DNA of 64,000 bases. Origin: Beduini massiliensis (GTDB lineage Bacteria > Bacillota_I > Bacilli_A > Erysipelotrichales > Coprobacillaceae). The notes beneath the pieces were generated by a model. That model saw only the letters and a program-made list of their open reading frames with translations, was not told the origin of the DNA and did no database searches. The position numbers and the translations under genes were made by a program. The DNA is taken from the NCBI RefSeq assembly GCF_000829905.1, contig NZ_CDPP01000005.1, forward strand, positions 558,001-622,000, read 5' to 3'. Shown piece after piece: positions 1-8,295 of the stretch (the stretch's first letter is position 1; each line of letters opens with the position of its first letter).

Positions 1-78
1 ATTTAAAAAGTAATTGTAGATTTCCATTTTTCATAAGGGATTTTATCTTATTTGACCTAAAAATGACTGAAAGTGCAA

Positions 79-107
79 TTGACTTTAGAGCCTCTTTACT
101 TTATACT
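79..107 (+). promoter_or_regulatory. sigma-A type promoter for the NifU-like/GGGtGRT pair
   Basis: A TTGACT -35 element (79-84) and a TATACT -10 element (102-107) are separated by exactly 17 bases. This leaves a leader of roughly 90 bases before the first gene. No operator or riboswitch fold was recognised in the leader. Confidence 0.7.
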
Positions 108-205
108 AAGTCTAGGTAATTACGGTTGCCTTAAAGATGCATGAATAGTTATTGTATTCATACGGAAATTGAAATCATAATCAAATGAAAGGAGTTTATT
201 AAAAC

Positions 206-898
206 ATGATTTATTCACATGAAGTAGAACAAATGTGCAGTGTTAAAATTGGCGCTTCACACGGATGTGCTCCAATTCCAGAAGAAGGAAGATGGGTATA
301 TTCAAAAGAAATTAAAGACATCAGCGGTTTGACACATGGTATCGGTTGGTGTGCACCTCAGCAAGGGGCTTGTAAATTAACTTTAAATGTTAAAGAAGGA
401 ATCATTGAAGAAGCATTGATCGAAACGATCGGATGTTCAGGAATGACTCACTCTGCAGCAATGGCTTCTGAAGCTTTAGTTGGTAAAACTTTATTAGAAG
501 GTTTAAACACTGACTTAGTTTGTGACGCTATTAATACTGCAATGAGAGAATTGTTCTTACAAATCGTTTACGGACGTACTCAATCTGCTTTCTCAGAAGG
601 TGGATTACCTATCGGTGCCGGACTTGAAGATTTAGGTAAAGGTTTAAGAAGTATGACTGGTACATCTTACGCTACTAAATTAAAAGGACCTAGATACTTA
701 GAATTAACTGAAGGTTACATTAACAAAATCGCTTTAGATGCTAATGGGGAAATCATCGGTTATGAATTCATCAACTTAGGTAGAATGATGGATATGATTA
801 AAGCTGGAAAAGATGCTAATGAAGCAATGGCTGAAGCTACTGGAACTTACGGTAGATTTGATGAAGCTGCTAAGTACATCGATCCAAGAAAGGAATAA
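206..898 (+). CDS. NifU-like iron-sulfur scaffold-type protein paired with GGGtGRT protein
   Basis: A 230-residue cytosolic protein of the NifU N-terminal/IscU-like superfamily. Visible cysteines include those in GWCAPQQGAC (about residues 48-57) and ETIGCSGMTH (about 73-82), which fit a metal or Fe-S binding role. It lacks a C-terminal Nfu domain. A GAAAGGAG ribosome site lies 11 bases before the ATG. The next gene begins only 15 bases after its stop, so the two form an operon, and this pairing is characteristic of the GGGtGRT family. Codon use is highly biased (GGT, GCT, TTA), which suggests strong expression. The family assignment comes from recognising the sequence; the biochemical role of the pair is not established. 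Confidence 0.8.
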   Translation: MIYSHEVEQMCSVKIGASHGCAPIPEEGRWVYSKEIKDISGLTHGIGWCAPQQGACKLTLNVKEGIIEEALIETIGCSGMTHSAAMASEALVGKTLLEGLNTDLVCDAINTAMRELFLQIVYGRTQSAFSEGGLPIGAGLEDLGKGLRSMTGTSYATKLKGPRYLELTEGYINKIALDANGEIIGYEFINLGRMMDMIKAGKDANEAMAEATGTYGRFDEAAKYIDPRKE

Positions 899-913
899 TA
901 GGGGGTACAAACA

Positions 914-1912
914 ATGGCATTATTTGAAAGTTATGAAAGAAGAATTGATCAAATTAACGCTGCATTAGCTAAATTTGATATCAAATCTATCGAAGAAGCA
1001 AAAGCTATCTGCGATGAAAAAGGAATTAATGTTTACGATATCGTAAAATCAACTCAGCCAATCTGTTTTGAAAATGCTTGTTGGGCTTACACTGTAGGTG
1101 CTGCAATGGCAATTAAAAACGGTGACGTAAAAGCTGTAGATGCCGCTAAAACAATCGGTATTGGGTTACAATCATTCTGTATTCCAGGATCTGTAGCTGA
1201 TGATCGTAAAGTTGGTTTAGGACATGGTAACTTAGGTTCAATGTTATTAGATGAAAACACAGAATGTTTTGCTTTCTTAGCCGGACATGAATCTTTCGCT
1301 GCTGCTGAAGGAGCTATCAAGATCGCTGAAAAAGCTAACAAAGTTAGAACTAAACCATTAAGAGTTATCTTAAACGGTTTAGGTAAAGATGCTGCTAAGA
1401 TCATCTCAAGAATCAATGGATTCACTTATGTAGAAACTCAATTTGATTATTTCACAGGAGAAGTAAAAGTTCTTTCTACAACTGCTTACTCTGATGGACC
1501 AAGAGCTAAAGTAAACTGCTATGGTGCTGATGATGTTCGTGAAGGGGTAGCAATCATGCATCGTGAAGGTGTAGACGTATCAATCACTGGTAACTCTACA
1601 AACCCTACTCGTTTCCAACATCCTGTTGCTGGTACATATAAAAAAGAATGTATCGAACAAGGTAAAAAATATTTCTCAGTTGCTTCTGGTGGTGGTACTG
1701 GACGTACATTACACCCAGATAATATGGGAGCCGGACCTGCTTCTTATGGTATGACGGATACTATGGGACGTATGCATTCAGATGCTCAATTCGCTGGTTC
1801 TTCATCAGTTCCTGCTCACGTAGAAATGATGGGATTAATCGGTATGGGTAACAACCCAATGGTTGGAGCAACTGTTGCTGTAGCTGTAGCAATCGAAGAA
1901 GCTTGTAAATAA
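914..1912 (+). CDS. GGGtGRT family protein
   Basis: A 332-residue protein carrying the eponymous motif (GGGTGRT at about residues 260-266). The family occurs in anaerobic Bacillota and other anaerobes next to NifU-like scaffold genes. Its reaction is unknown to me, but the strict pairing suggests a metal-cofactor or Fe-S related role (inference). The gene follows a GGGGG-rich ribosome site and ends at a strong intrinsic terminator, so the operon has two genes. Alanine- and glycine-rich helical stretches at the C-terminus could suggest a compact enzyme fold; no transmembrane segment or signal peptide is visible. Confidence 0.85.
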   Translation: MALFESYERRIDQINAALAKFDIKSIEEAKAICDEKGINVYDIVKSTQPICFENACWAYTVGAAMAIKNGDVKAVDAAKTIGIGLQSFCIPGSVADDRKVGLGHGNLGSMLLDENTECFAFLAGHESFAAAEGAIKIAEKANKVRTKPLRVILNGLGKDAAKIISRINGFTYVETQFDYFTGEVKVLSTTAYSDGPRAKVNCYGADDVREGVAIMHREGVDVSITGNSTNPTRFQHPVAGTYKKECIEQGKKYFSVASGGGTGRTLHPDNMGAGPASYGMTDTMGRMHSDAQFAGSSSVPAHVEMMGLIGMGNNPMVGATVAVAVAIEEACK

Positions 1913-1935
1913 TTACAGTTTTATATCAAAATATG

Positions 1936-1966
1936 AAAAGTTCTGATTTTATGTCAGAACTTTTTT
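1936..1966 (+). terminator. intrinsic terminator of the GGGtGRT operon
   Basis: The stem AAAAGTTCTGA / TCAGAACTTTT has a 7-base loop and is followed by a T run. The rest of 1967-2210 is AT-rich and shows no gene or further structure that I can support. Confidence 0.85.
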
Positions 1967-2210
1967 GATTCAGTTTCACAATAATTATTTTTAAATTCCA
2001 GTCATTCTTCATAGTAAACATTGTTATATAACATTAAATTAGTGTTTTTTCAGAAAACACAAATAAAAACATACTCTTCTAACTGAAAAGTTTTGTATTT
2101 TCTAAATTAAATAAACCGTATTAAACACTATTTTAATTGTAATTTATATATTCTTTTCAATCATCACTCTTTTTAAATTTATACTTCTCCTTTTTATATT
2201 TCAAAAAAAT

Positions 2211-2238
2211 AAAAATACACTCCGATAAGAGCGTATTT
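2211..2238 (-). terminator. terminator of the ABC transporter operon
   Basis: Read on the minus strand, the arms AAATACGCTC and GAGTGTATTT (with one G-U type mismatch) enclose a 6-base loop and are followed by a T run. It overlaps the stop codon of the last ATPase gene. Confidence 0.8.
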
Positions 2239-2992
2239 AAAGTATAGCGTCCTTTAATAATTCTATATAAGGATGCTTCGAAGCAGTAAAATCCTTGCTG
2301 TTTAAACATTCGATTTGTTCTCCATCAAATAAGACCATTGTACGATCACAAAACCGTTGCACAATCGAAAGATCATGAGAAATAAACACAAGTGTCAGTT
2401 GATTTTCAATCTGTAGTTTTTTCATTAATGTCAGGATTTCATCTTGCACGATTACATCTAAAGCACTTGTCATTTCATCACAGACTATTAGTTTAGGAGA
2501 TAAAGATAATGTCCTTGCGATAACGATTCTTTGCAGTTGTCCCCCACTTAACTGATGCGGATATTTATTCAAACAACTTTGATCTAAACCGACTTGTTTT
2601 AGATAATGTTCAATCTGGATTAAAGCTTCTTTTTTAGGACAAAGTTTAAAGTTCACATAAGGTTCCAACAAGAACTTTATGATCTTTTTACGTGGTGAAA
2701 AAGCACTGATAGGATCTTGAAAAATATATTGAATTTCTTTTCGGATCGGATAAATACTGCGGTCACTAAATTGGATTTTATTCCCTTGATAGTATACTTC
2801 CCCTTGAGTCGGTTTATCAATTAAGGAAATGATTTTTCCAAGTGTGCTTTTGCCACAGCCACTCTGCCCTACAATCCCTAAACATTCGCCATGATAAATA
2901 GTCAGATTCACATGTTTCAAAGCTTCATTTTTTTCACTATTATTTATATACACTTGAGAGACATCTTTTAGAGAGAAAATCGGTTCATCCAT
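2237..2992 (-). CDS. ABC transporter ATP-binding protein, nickel/oligopeptide family (second ATPase)
   Basis: A 251-residue nucleotide-binding subunit of the Opp/Dpp/Nik importer family, expected on the cytoplasmic face of the membrane. Walker A is GQSGCGKST (about residues 42-50), the signature is LSGGQLQR (about 147-154), Walker B ends in IVCDEMTSALD, and the H-loop histidine is in FISHD. The first ATPase gene ends 8 bases inside this one, showing translational coupling, and an AAAGGAGG site precedes the ATG. It is the last gene of the operon. The substrate cannot be read from the ATPase; the binding protein and permeases point to nickel, a metallophore or peptides. Confidence 0.88.
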   Translation of the reverse strand: MDEPIFSLKDVSQVYINNSEKNEALKHVNLTIYHGECLGIVGQSGCGKSTLGKIISLIDKPTQGEVYYQGNKIQFSDRSIYPIRKEIQYIFQDPISAFSPRKKIIKFLLEPYVNFKLCPKKEALIQIEHYLKQVGLDQSCLNKYPHQLSGGQLQRIVIARTLSLSPKLIVCDEMTSALDVIVQDEILTLMKKLQIENQLTLVFISHDLSIVQRFCDRTMVLFDGEQIECLNSKDFTASKHPYIELLKDAIL

Positions 2993-3782
2993 GGTAATGT
3001 TCCTCCTTTTTCGTCACCTCTAAAAGAAGTTTAGTATAGGGATGCTGGGGAGAATAAATGATTTGATCACGCGTACCAAATTCGACAATGCCACCATGAT
3101 TCATCACTGCAATATAATCCGCTAAATATTGGGCTACTGCCATATTATGAGTGACGATCATGATAGTCATTTCTTCCCTTTCCTTGATCATACGAAATTC
3201 TTCTAAAATCTGTTTTTGACTCACAACATCTAATGCACTTGTCGGTTCATCGGCTAAAAGAAGCTTTGGTTTCAAACTTAATGCCATTGCAATTGCCACT
3301 CGCTGTGCCATTCCTCCGGATAACTCAAAAGGATATTTCCCTAAGACAGAATCAGGACTAAGCAAAGAGACTTGACGCATTTGTTTTTGTGCTGTCTCTA
3401 AAGCCGTATTTTTATCCATATTAAAATGTTTAGATAAAATTTCAAGGTATTGATCCTTTATCTTTTTTCGCGGATCAAAATACTGACTTGCATTTTGAAA
3501 GATCATTCCAATCTCTCTGCCCCGAATCGATTGCCACGAATGTGTATTTAATGATAACAGTTCCTGTCCCTCAAAAAGAATCCGACCATTTTGAACGACT
3601 GCATCTTTTCCCAATAACTGCATCGTTAATTTAAGCAAGGTTGATTTCCCTGAGCCGCTCTGCCCTACAATCGCTACGGTTTTATTCTTAGGAATGGTCA
3701 AACAAATATCTTTTAAAACAGGCTGATCCTGATAATATAGATCAATATGATGATATTCAACTAGATTAATCATTTTGAACAC
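2985..3782 (-). CDS. ABC transporter ATP-binding protein, nickel/oligopeptide family (first ATPase)
   Basis: A 265-residue ATPase of the Opp/Nik family. Walker A GQSGSGKST, signature LSGGMAQR, Walker B LLLADEPTSALD and H-loop TH are all intact. It overlaps the end of the binding-protein gene by 17 bases. The chosen start is a GTG with AAAGGAT five bases upstream; an internal ATG at 3773 gives MINLVEYHH and is an alternative with a poorer spaced ribosome site. It likely forms a heterodimer with the following ATPase to energise the two permeases upstream. Confidence 0.87.
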   Translation of the reverse strand: MFKMINLVEYHHIDLYYQDQPVLKDICLTIPKNKTVAIVGQSGSGKSTLLKLTMQLLGKDAVVQNGRILFEGQELLSLNTHSWQSIRGREIGMIFQNASQYFDPRKKIKDQYLEILSKHFNMDKNTALETAQKQMRQVSLLSPDSVLGKYPFELSGGMAQRVAIAMALSLKPKLLLADEPTSALDVVSQKQILEEFRMIKEREEMTIMIVTHNMAVAQYLADYIAVMNHGGIVEFGTRDQIIYSPQHPYTKLLLEVTKKEEHYHG

Positions 3783-5298
3783 GGATATCCTTTGTCACCA
3801 TATAATAATCAACCGGATGCTGATTTGCACCTTTAACCTTAGAGGAAGTAATGGTATTTAATGGCAGATAAGATACATATAAGCTTACCGCGTCTTCTAA
3901 TAAAATTTCAGAAATCTCTTTAGAAAGTTCCTGACGTTCTTTAATATCGAATGTTCCGGCTAATGTCAATATCATCTGATCAACAGTTGGATTAGTATAG
4001 CGAGCAATATTTTCCTTTGCACCACTTCGGTAATGAAATTGTAAGAATACTTCAGGATCACCGGTTGGAGCGGTTGAATCATTTGCTGAACACATATCGA
4101 ATGTTCCAGATGCTTTTATATCAGCTAAGTTTTCTACTTGATTGATATGGATAGAAATCCCAATTTCTTTTGCTTCATTTTGAATCGATTGCGCAATAAT
4201 ACTAGCATCACTTGATCCATGATCTGCGCTTTCATAATATTCGATTACAATGTTTCGCCCATTTATTTCACGTATACCGTCCCCGTTGCTATCTACATAA
4301 CCTGCCTGATCCAATAGACGTATCGCTTCCTTAGGGTTGTAATCATAAGCATTGGTTATTCCTTCCCCATAAGGCAATGCACTTGAATATAAACCTAATG
4401 CCTCTTTTCCTCCTGTTAACTGGACAATGCTATGACGATCAATCGCATACGACAATGCCTGACGTAAAGTTTGGTCAGATAAAAATTGAGATGTATTATT
4501 CATATAGACCACGTTGCATCGTGGACCCAACACCTGTGACACTGTGTACTTTGATTCATCACTAAATAAAGAAAGATTTGAATAATCGATGGTTGTCACT
4601 AAATCTACCTCACCAGACTGCAACGCTAAAACACGTGAATCAGAATCCGCTACTTGTGTAAAATGTACAGTTTCCAGTCCCACCTGGCCATCCCAGTAAT
4701 TTTTATTCGCTGAAGAGTCAATCGTTGTTTCAGGTACAAACTGATCAATTACAAAAGCACCGGTACAGCTAGGTGAAGTTTGTATCTTATCTTCATTTTC
4801 AGAGGCATCATAAATCGTAAACAAGGGTTCACATAAATTATTAATGACGGCTCCGCTTGCTGTGTTTAAATATACAGTAACATTTTGTCCTGACGCTTCC
4901 ACATGACTTAAGTCAAAATAATCTTTAGCCCGAGCGTTTTTCGTAAAGGCTCTTTCAATACAGGATTTCACGCTTTCACCATCCACAACGTTGCCATTAG
5001 AAAATCGAATCCCCTCTCGAATATGAAATTGCCAAGTGGTGTCATCTACCTGTTGATAGCTGTCTGCCAGCCATGGTTCCACTTCAAATGCTTCATTTAA
5101 ACGAAATAAGGTTTCCCCTACGCCTATACGGCTTAACACCCAACCATCATAATCATTTGTAGGATCTAAGGATGTACTGATCCAAAACATCGCTGCATTC
5201 AAATGATTCGGCTGAGGATTGTTTTTTTGCCCAGCTTGACATCCCAGTAACGATAAACTAAGTAATAAACAGAATAAACAATGTCTGATTTTTTTCAT
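3766..5298 (-). CDS. substrate-binding lipoprotein, NikA/CntA-like
   Basis: A 510-residue extracytoplasmic solute-binding protein (SBP family 5). The N-terminus has a charged start, a hydrophobic core and the lipobox LLGC, with Cys20 as the predicted lipid anchor. Family landmarks are the early LDPTNDYDGW stretch, SPSCTGAFV, and NKNYWDG. Similarity in style is closest to nickel/metallophore binders (NikA, CntA) rather than general OppA, which is usually longer. It lies between the permease and ATPase genes of one operon. The substrate is inferred, not shown; peptides remain possible. Confidence 0.85.
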   Translation of the reverse strand: MKKIRHCLFCLLLSLSLLGCQAGQKNNPQPNHLNAAMFWISTSLDPTNDYDGWVLSRIGVGETLFRLNEAFEVEPWLADSYQQVDDTTWQFHIREGIRFSNGNVVDGESVKSCIERAFTKNARAKDYFDLSHVEASGQNVTVYLNTASGAVINNLCEPLFTIYDASENEDKIQTSPSCTGAFVIDQFVPETTIDSSANKNYWDGQVGLETVHFTQVADSDSRVLALQSGEVDLVTTIDYSNLSLFSDESKYTVSQVLGPRCNVVYMNNTSQFLSDQTLRQALSYAIDRHSIVQLTGGKEALGLYSSALPYGEGITNAYDYNPKEAIRLLDQAGYVDSNGDGIREINGRNIVIEYYESADHGSSDASIIAQSIQNEAKEIGISIHINQVENLADIKASGTFDMCSANDSTAPTGDPEVFLQFHYRSGAKENIARYTNPTVDQMILTLAGTFDIKERQELSKEISEILLEDAVSLYVSYLPLNTITSSKVKGANQHPVDYYMVTKDIRVQND

Positions 5299-5306
5299 AA
5301 TTCCTC

Positions 5307-6128
5307 CTATGATTGTTTAGGATCTAGTTTATCACGTAAACTATCTCCCAATAAATTAAAGATGATCACACTGATCAATATCACTAACCCCGGATACACC
5401 ATCATCCATGGGGCAGTCTGCATAAATTGTTTACTTTCAAAAAGCATATATCCCCATTCCGGTTGGGGAGGCTGACTTGCTAATCCTAAAAAGCTAAGTC
5501 CTGCTAGAGAAATCATCATGGAACCAATATCTAAGGTGGCATGAATCAAGATTTGCGGAAATACATTTGGCAAGATATAAGCCCAGATGATCTTAAACGG
5601 TTTTGCCCCTGATAGTTTAGCGGCAATGATAAAATCCTGATGCATGATAGACGAAACCAAAGTTCTTGTAAGTCTTGCATACTTCGTCCACCATATTAGA
5701 GCTAAAGCAAAAACAGTATGAAATAGTCCCGCGCCTAATATTCCAGCCACTGCAATCGCAAAGATCGTATCAGGAAAAGCCAATAACACATCTGCAAATC
5801 GCATTAAAACATGATCAATCATGCCTTTTTTATAACCGGCAATCAAGCCTAGAGTGACACCAACAAATACAATGATAATCAGCATTATAAAAGTTAATGA
5901 AAAAGACGATCTTGCTCCACATAATATCCTTGAAAGGATATCTCGTCCTAGTTTATCTGTACCAAACCAATGTGCACGGCTGGGCGGCTGTAATGACAAA
6001 GCATAATTCACTTCTAATGGATCATACGGGGCTAAGTATTTTCCAAATAAAGCAACTAATAATAATCCCCCTGCCAGAGAGGATAATATAATAATTTTGA
6101 TCGTTGTCCAGTTTTTTATCTTTTTCAT
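5307..6128 (-). CDS. ABC transporter permease, NikC/OppC-like
   Basis: A 273-residue inner-membrane permease with about six hydrophobic segments. It carries the OppC/NikC N-terminal signature APYDP..WFGTDKLGRDILSR (about residues 33-68) and the cytoplasmic EAA-type loop KLSGAKPFKI that contacts the ATPases. Its ATG overlaps the TGA of the preceding permease (ATGA), indicating translational coupling. It pairs with the NikB/OppB-like permease to form the pore. Confidence 0.88.
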   Translation of the reverse strand: MKKIKNWTTIKIIILSSLAGGLLLVALFGKYLAPYDPLEVNYALSLQPPSRAHWFGTDKLGRDILSRILCGARSSFSLTFIMLIIIVFVGVTLGLIAGYKKGMIDHVLMRFADVLLAFPDTIFAIAVAGILGAGLFHTVFALALIWWTKYARLTRTLVSSIMHQDFIIAAKLSGAKPFKIIWAYILPNVFPQILIHATLDIGSMMISLAGLSFLGLASQPPQPEWGYMLFESKQFMQTAPWMMVYPGLVILISVIIFNLLGDSLRDKLDPKQS

Positions 6129-7069
6129 AATCGTTCCCCCTTGCTTAAACGCATTTTAGGATTCATCATGAAACAAAGCAGATCAACAATGAGATTAACG
6201 AAAACATAAATGATTGCCATCCAAACGACATACCCTTGTATAATTGGATAGTCTCGGACACGAATCGCTTCTACGATCATACTGCCAATCCCTTGATAGG
6301 AAAAAATTGTTTCTACAATAGCCGTACCTCCCAATAAATGTCCAATCGATAAGCCCAATAATGTCACAATAGAAGAAAAAGCATTTGGTAAGACATGTTT
6401 AACAATGATGTCCCATTGACTTAATCCCCTAGACACAGCACCGACAACATAGTCTTTACTAAGTTCCTCTAAGATGGCCGTTCGGATTTGACGTATATAG
6501 GAACCCATTAACGGCAATGACAGAGTAATCATCGGCAATATCATTCCTTTAAGATCCGTACCGCTAATAACATTAAAAATTCCTAACTTTACCGAAAAAA
6601 TATAGATAAGCAATAACCCTAACCAAAAATTAGGAATAGAGATACTAAAAAAAGTTAAAAAGCGAATGAAATAATCGATAGCTCTATTTTGATAAATCGC
6701 TGTAAAAATACCTAAAGGAATGGATATTACCACAACAATACTTAAGGATAAAAAAGCAAGTTTTAATGTATTGGGCAGTTTTCGGCTCATCTGTTCAATA
6801 ACGCTGTTGCCATAATGATAGGATTCCCCAAGGTTTCCATGCATGGCTTCATCCAACCAATGAACATAACGTTCAATCACCGGCTTATCCAATCCCATTT
6901 CTTTACGAGTAGTTTCTAAAGTTTCACTTGATGGTGTCATTCCTCTTGATAGATAATACATCTCTGCACTATCACTAGGGGCTAAATCCGTAACTAAAAA
7001 AGTTAAAAAAGTAACGCCTAATAATACAAAGATTAAGGAAAACAGTCTTTTAATAATATAGCTTTTCAT
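6125..7069 (-). CDS. ABC transporter permease, NikB/OppB-like
   Basis: A 314-residue permease beginning MKSYIIKRLFSLIF, the usual OppB/NikB start. It has about six membrane segments and the EAA loop AVSRGLSQWDIIVKHVLPNA (about residues 208-227). The gene starts within the stop codon of the methyltransferase (TAATG), so the methyltransferase and transporter are translated from one mRNA with coupling. Together with the next permease, the lipoprotein and two ATPases it makes a complete importer. Confidence 0.88.
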   Translation of the reverse strand: MKSYIIKRLFSLIFVLLGVTFLTFLVTDLAPSDSAEMYYLSRGMTPSSETLETTRKEMGLDKPVIERYVHWLDEAMHGNLGESYHYGNSVIEQMSRKLPNTLKLAFLSLSIVVVISIPLGIFTAIYQNRAIDYFIRFLTFFSISIPNFWLGLLLIYIFSVKLGIFNVISGTDLKGMILPMITLSLPLMGSYIRQIRTAILEELSKDYVVGAVSRGLSQWDIIVKHVLPNAFSSIVTLLGLSIGHLLGGTAIVETIFSYQGIGSMIVEAIRVRDYPIIQGYVVWMAIIYVFVNLIVDLLCFMMNPKMRLSKGERL

Positions 7070-7779
7070 TATTTAATAACGTGTATCAAAAAGCTGCGAA
7101 TCATTGTTTTTCCCAACGAATTTATCTCTTTATTTAGAATATCCCATTCTATAGAACTAACCCCTAATTGTTTAAATACTTCTTCATCCCAGTAAGGACG
7201 CAAATGCTTAGATAATTCTAAATGTTCAGCAATTCCGTCAATTTTAGATACATCAATCCCTTCCATATGTTGATGTTCACGATGCATTTTTCGATTGTAA
7301 TCCTCATCTGTATAATGATAATAGTAATTTCCATCATAATTTAATAAATGCCCGCTAGGTTTTAGCACCCTTAACATTTCTTGATAAGCAATCATGGGTT
7401 GTTCCAGATTCCAGGTGACATTACGGGTAATGATCAAATCAAAACTTTGATCTTGAAACATCAACTGATGAGCATCCATTTTCTTAAAATCAATACTTGT
7501 CTTATATTTTTCAGCGTTTGCTTTTGCTTCCTGCAACATCTTGTCACTATAATCAATCGCCGTTACCCGACACCCGATTTGAGACAACAAGATCGAAAAG
7601 AAGCCCGGTCCGCAGCCTAAATCTAAAACATGCCATTCTTTTTTGATCGAAACATAGCGTTCGATCAGCTGAAGCCATTTCGTTGCTTGTCCACTTTCCA
7701 ATTCCGCTTGATTATCCAAAGAATAGCCTCTGGCACGAGTATCCCAATAATCGGATATATCTTCTAAATATTTTGTCAT
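7069..7779 (-). CDS. class I SAM-dependent methyltransferase heading the nickel/oligopeptide transporter operon
   Basis: A 236-residue methyltransferase. Motif I is VLDLGCGPGFFS (about residues 50-61), the acidic residue after beta-2 is in VTAIDYS, and a later motif reads ITRNVTWNLEQP. It has no signal peptide, so it is cytosolic. The first gene of the operon, it has AGGAGAGG just upstream and ends in a TAATG overlap with the permease. Methyltransferases of this type recur beside Nik-like importers in Bacillota. The link could be metallophore modification or processing of an imported ligand (inference). The operon promoter at 8044-8074 is MerR-type, which fits control by a metal or small ligand. 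Confidence 0.85.
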   Translation of the reverse strand: MTKYLEDISDYWDTRARGYSLDNQAELESGQATKWLQLIERYVSIKKEWHVLDLGCGPGFFSILLSQIGCRVTAIDYSDKMLQEAKANAEKYKTSIDFKKMDAHQLMFQDQSFDLIITRNVTWNLEQPMIAYQEMLRVLKPSGHLLNYDGNYYYHYTDEDYNRKMHREHQHMEGIDVSKIDGIAEHLELSKHLRPYWDEEVFKQLGVSSIEWDILNKEINSLGKTMIRSFLIHVIK

Positions 7780-7794
7780 ATGACCTCTCCTATT

Positions 7795-7900
7795 TTAAAA
7801 TTTCTTACTCCCATCATTCATTTCCAACACAAAAAGTCTAGGATAATAACGTTGCCCTAGATATTCAATGTAAGATTTTATTCCTTTTTAATAAATTCAT
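7795..7900 (-). pseudogene. frameshifted small reading frame before the methyltransferase
   Basis: On the minus strand an ATG at 7900 follows GGAAAGGAC at good spacing and begins MNLLK. The frame then shifts by one base at an A5 run (about 7885-7889). Skipping one A gives a protein-like continuation (GIKSYIEYLGQRYYPRLF, then VLEMNDGSKKF) that stops at 7795-7797, just before the methyltransferase ribosome site. The coherent second frame has no start of its own. It may be a remnant gene, a sequencing slip, or a leader peptide using +1 frameshifting. No family was recognised. Confidence 0.4.
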
Positions 7901-8043
7901 ATTGTCCTTTCCACAGTTATGTCTATAACTCTTCATACACTTCAATGTGTTGGGACTTCTGCTTTTTTTCTTTATTATCTTTATAACTTCTGTCTTTATG
8001 AAAACATTCTTATTTTCATTCGATCCTTCTTGGATTTAAGTTA

Positions 8044-8074
8044 ATCTTACACCTTAGAGTTCACTTCAAGTCAA
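8044..8074 (-). promoter_or_regulatory. MerR-type promoter of the methyltransferase/ABC operon (19-bp spacer)
   Basis: Minus strand: -35 TTGACT (8069-8074), -10 TAAGAT (8044-8049), separated by exactly 19 bases that hold the imperfect dyad CTTGAAGTGAACTCTAAG. A long spacer with a central dyad is the hallmark of MerR-family activation. It predicts a leader of about 260 bases before the methyltransferase. Confidence 0.7.
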
Positions 8075-8242
8075 GATGTTTTTATAAAATAAAGAGTAAA
8101 ATGATATTAATCTTACTCTATTTTCCATAATAAAAACCATAGTATTAGTTATTCATATACATTTTAGGCATATCTTTATTGGCTCAAAGAATAAAAAAAT
8201 ACTTGAATTTAAGCCACTTTTTAAATTAATTGCTTTTTCTTA

Positions 8243-8273
8243 TTGACTTGGAGCGCACTCCAGATTGTACAAT
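8243..8273 (+). promoter_or_regulatory. MerR-type promoter of the MATE exporter (19-bp spacer)
   Basis: -35 TTGACT (8243-8248) and -10 TACAAT (8268-8273) flank a 19-base spacer containing the dyad TTGGAGCGCACTCCAG. This is a very typical MerR-family operator for a drug or multidrug exporter. It is back-to-back with the opposing MerR-type promoter about 170 bases away, but the two dyads differ, so two different regulators may be involved. Confidence 0.8.
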
Positions 8274-8295
8274 GTAAAAGAATTGAGGTGTAGAT

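Noticed and set aside
1087-1425. Open frame of 112 codons antisense to the GGGtGRT gene
   Set aside because: Fully inside a strongly coding gene on the other strand; its composition mirrors that gene's codon pattern.
7780-8040. Metal or cofactor riboswitch in the long leader of the methyltransferase operon
   Set aside because: I could not match any known riboswitch core; a CTAGG...CCTAG hairpin exists, but it falls inside the frameshifted small frame.
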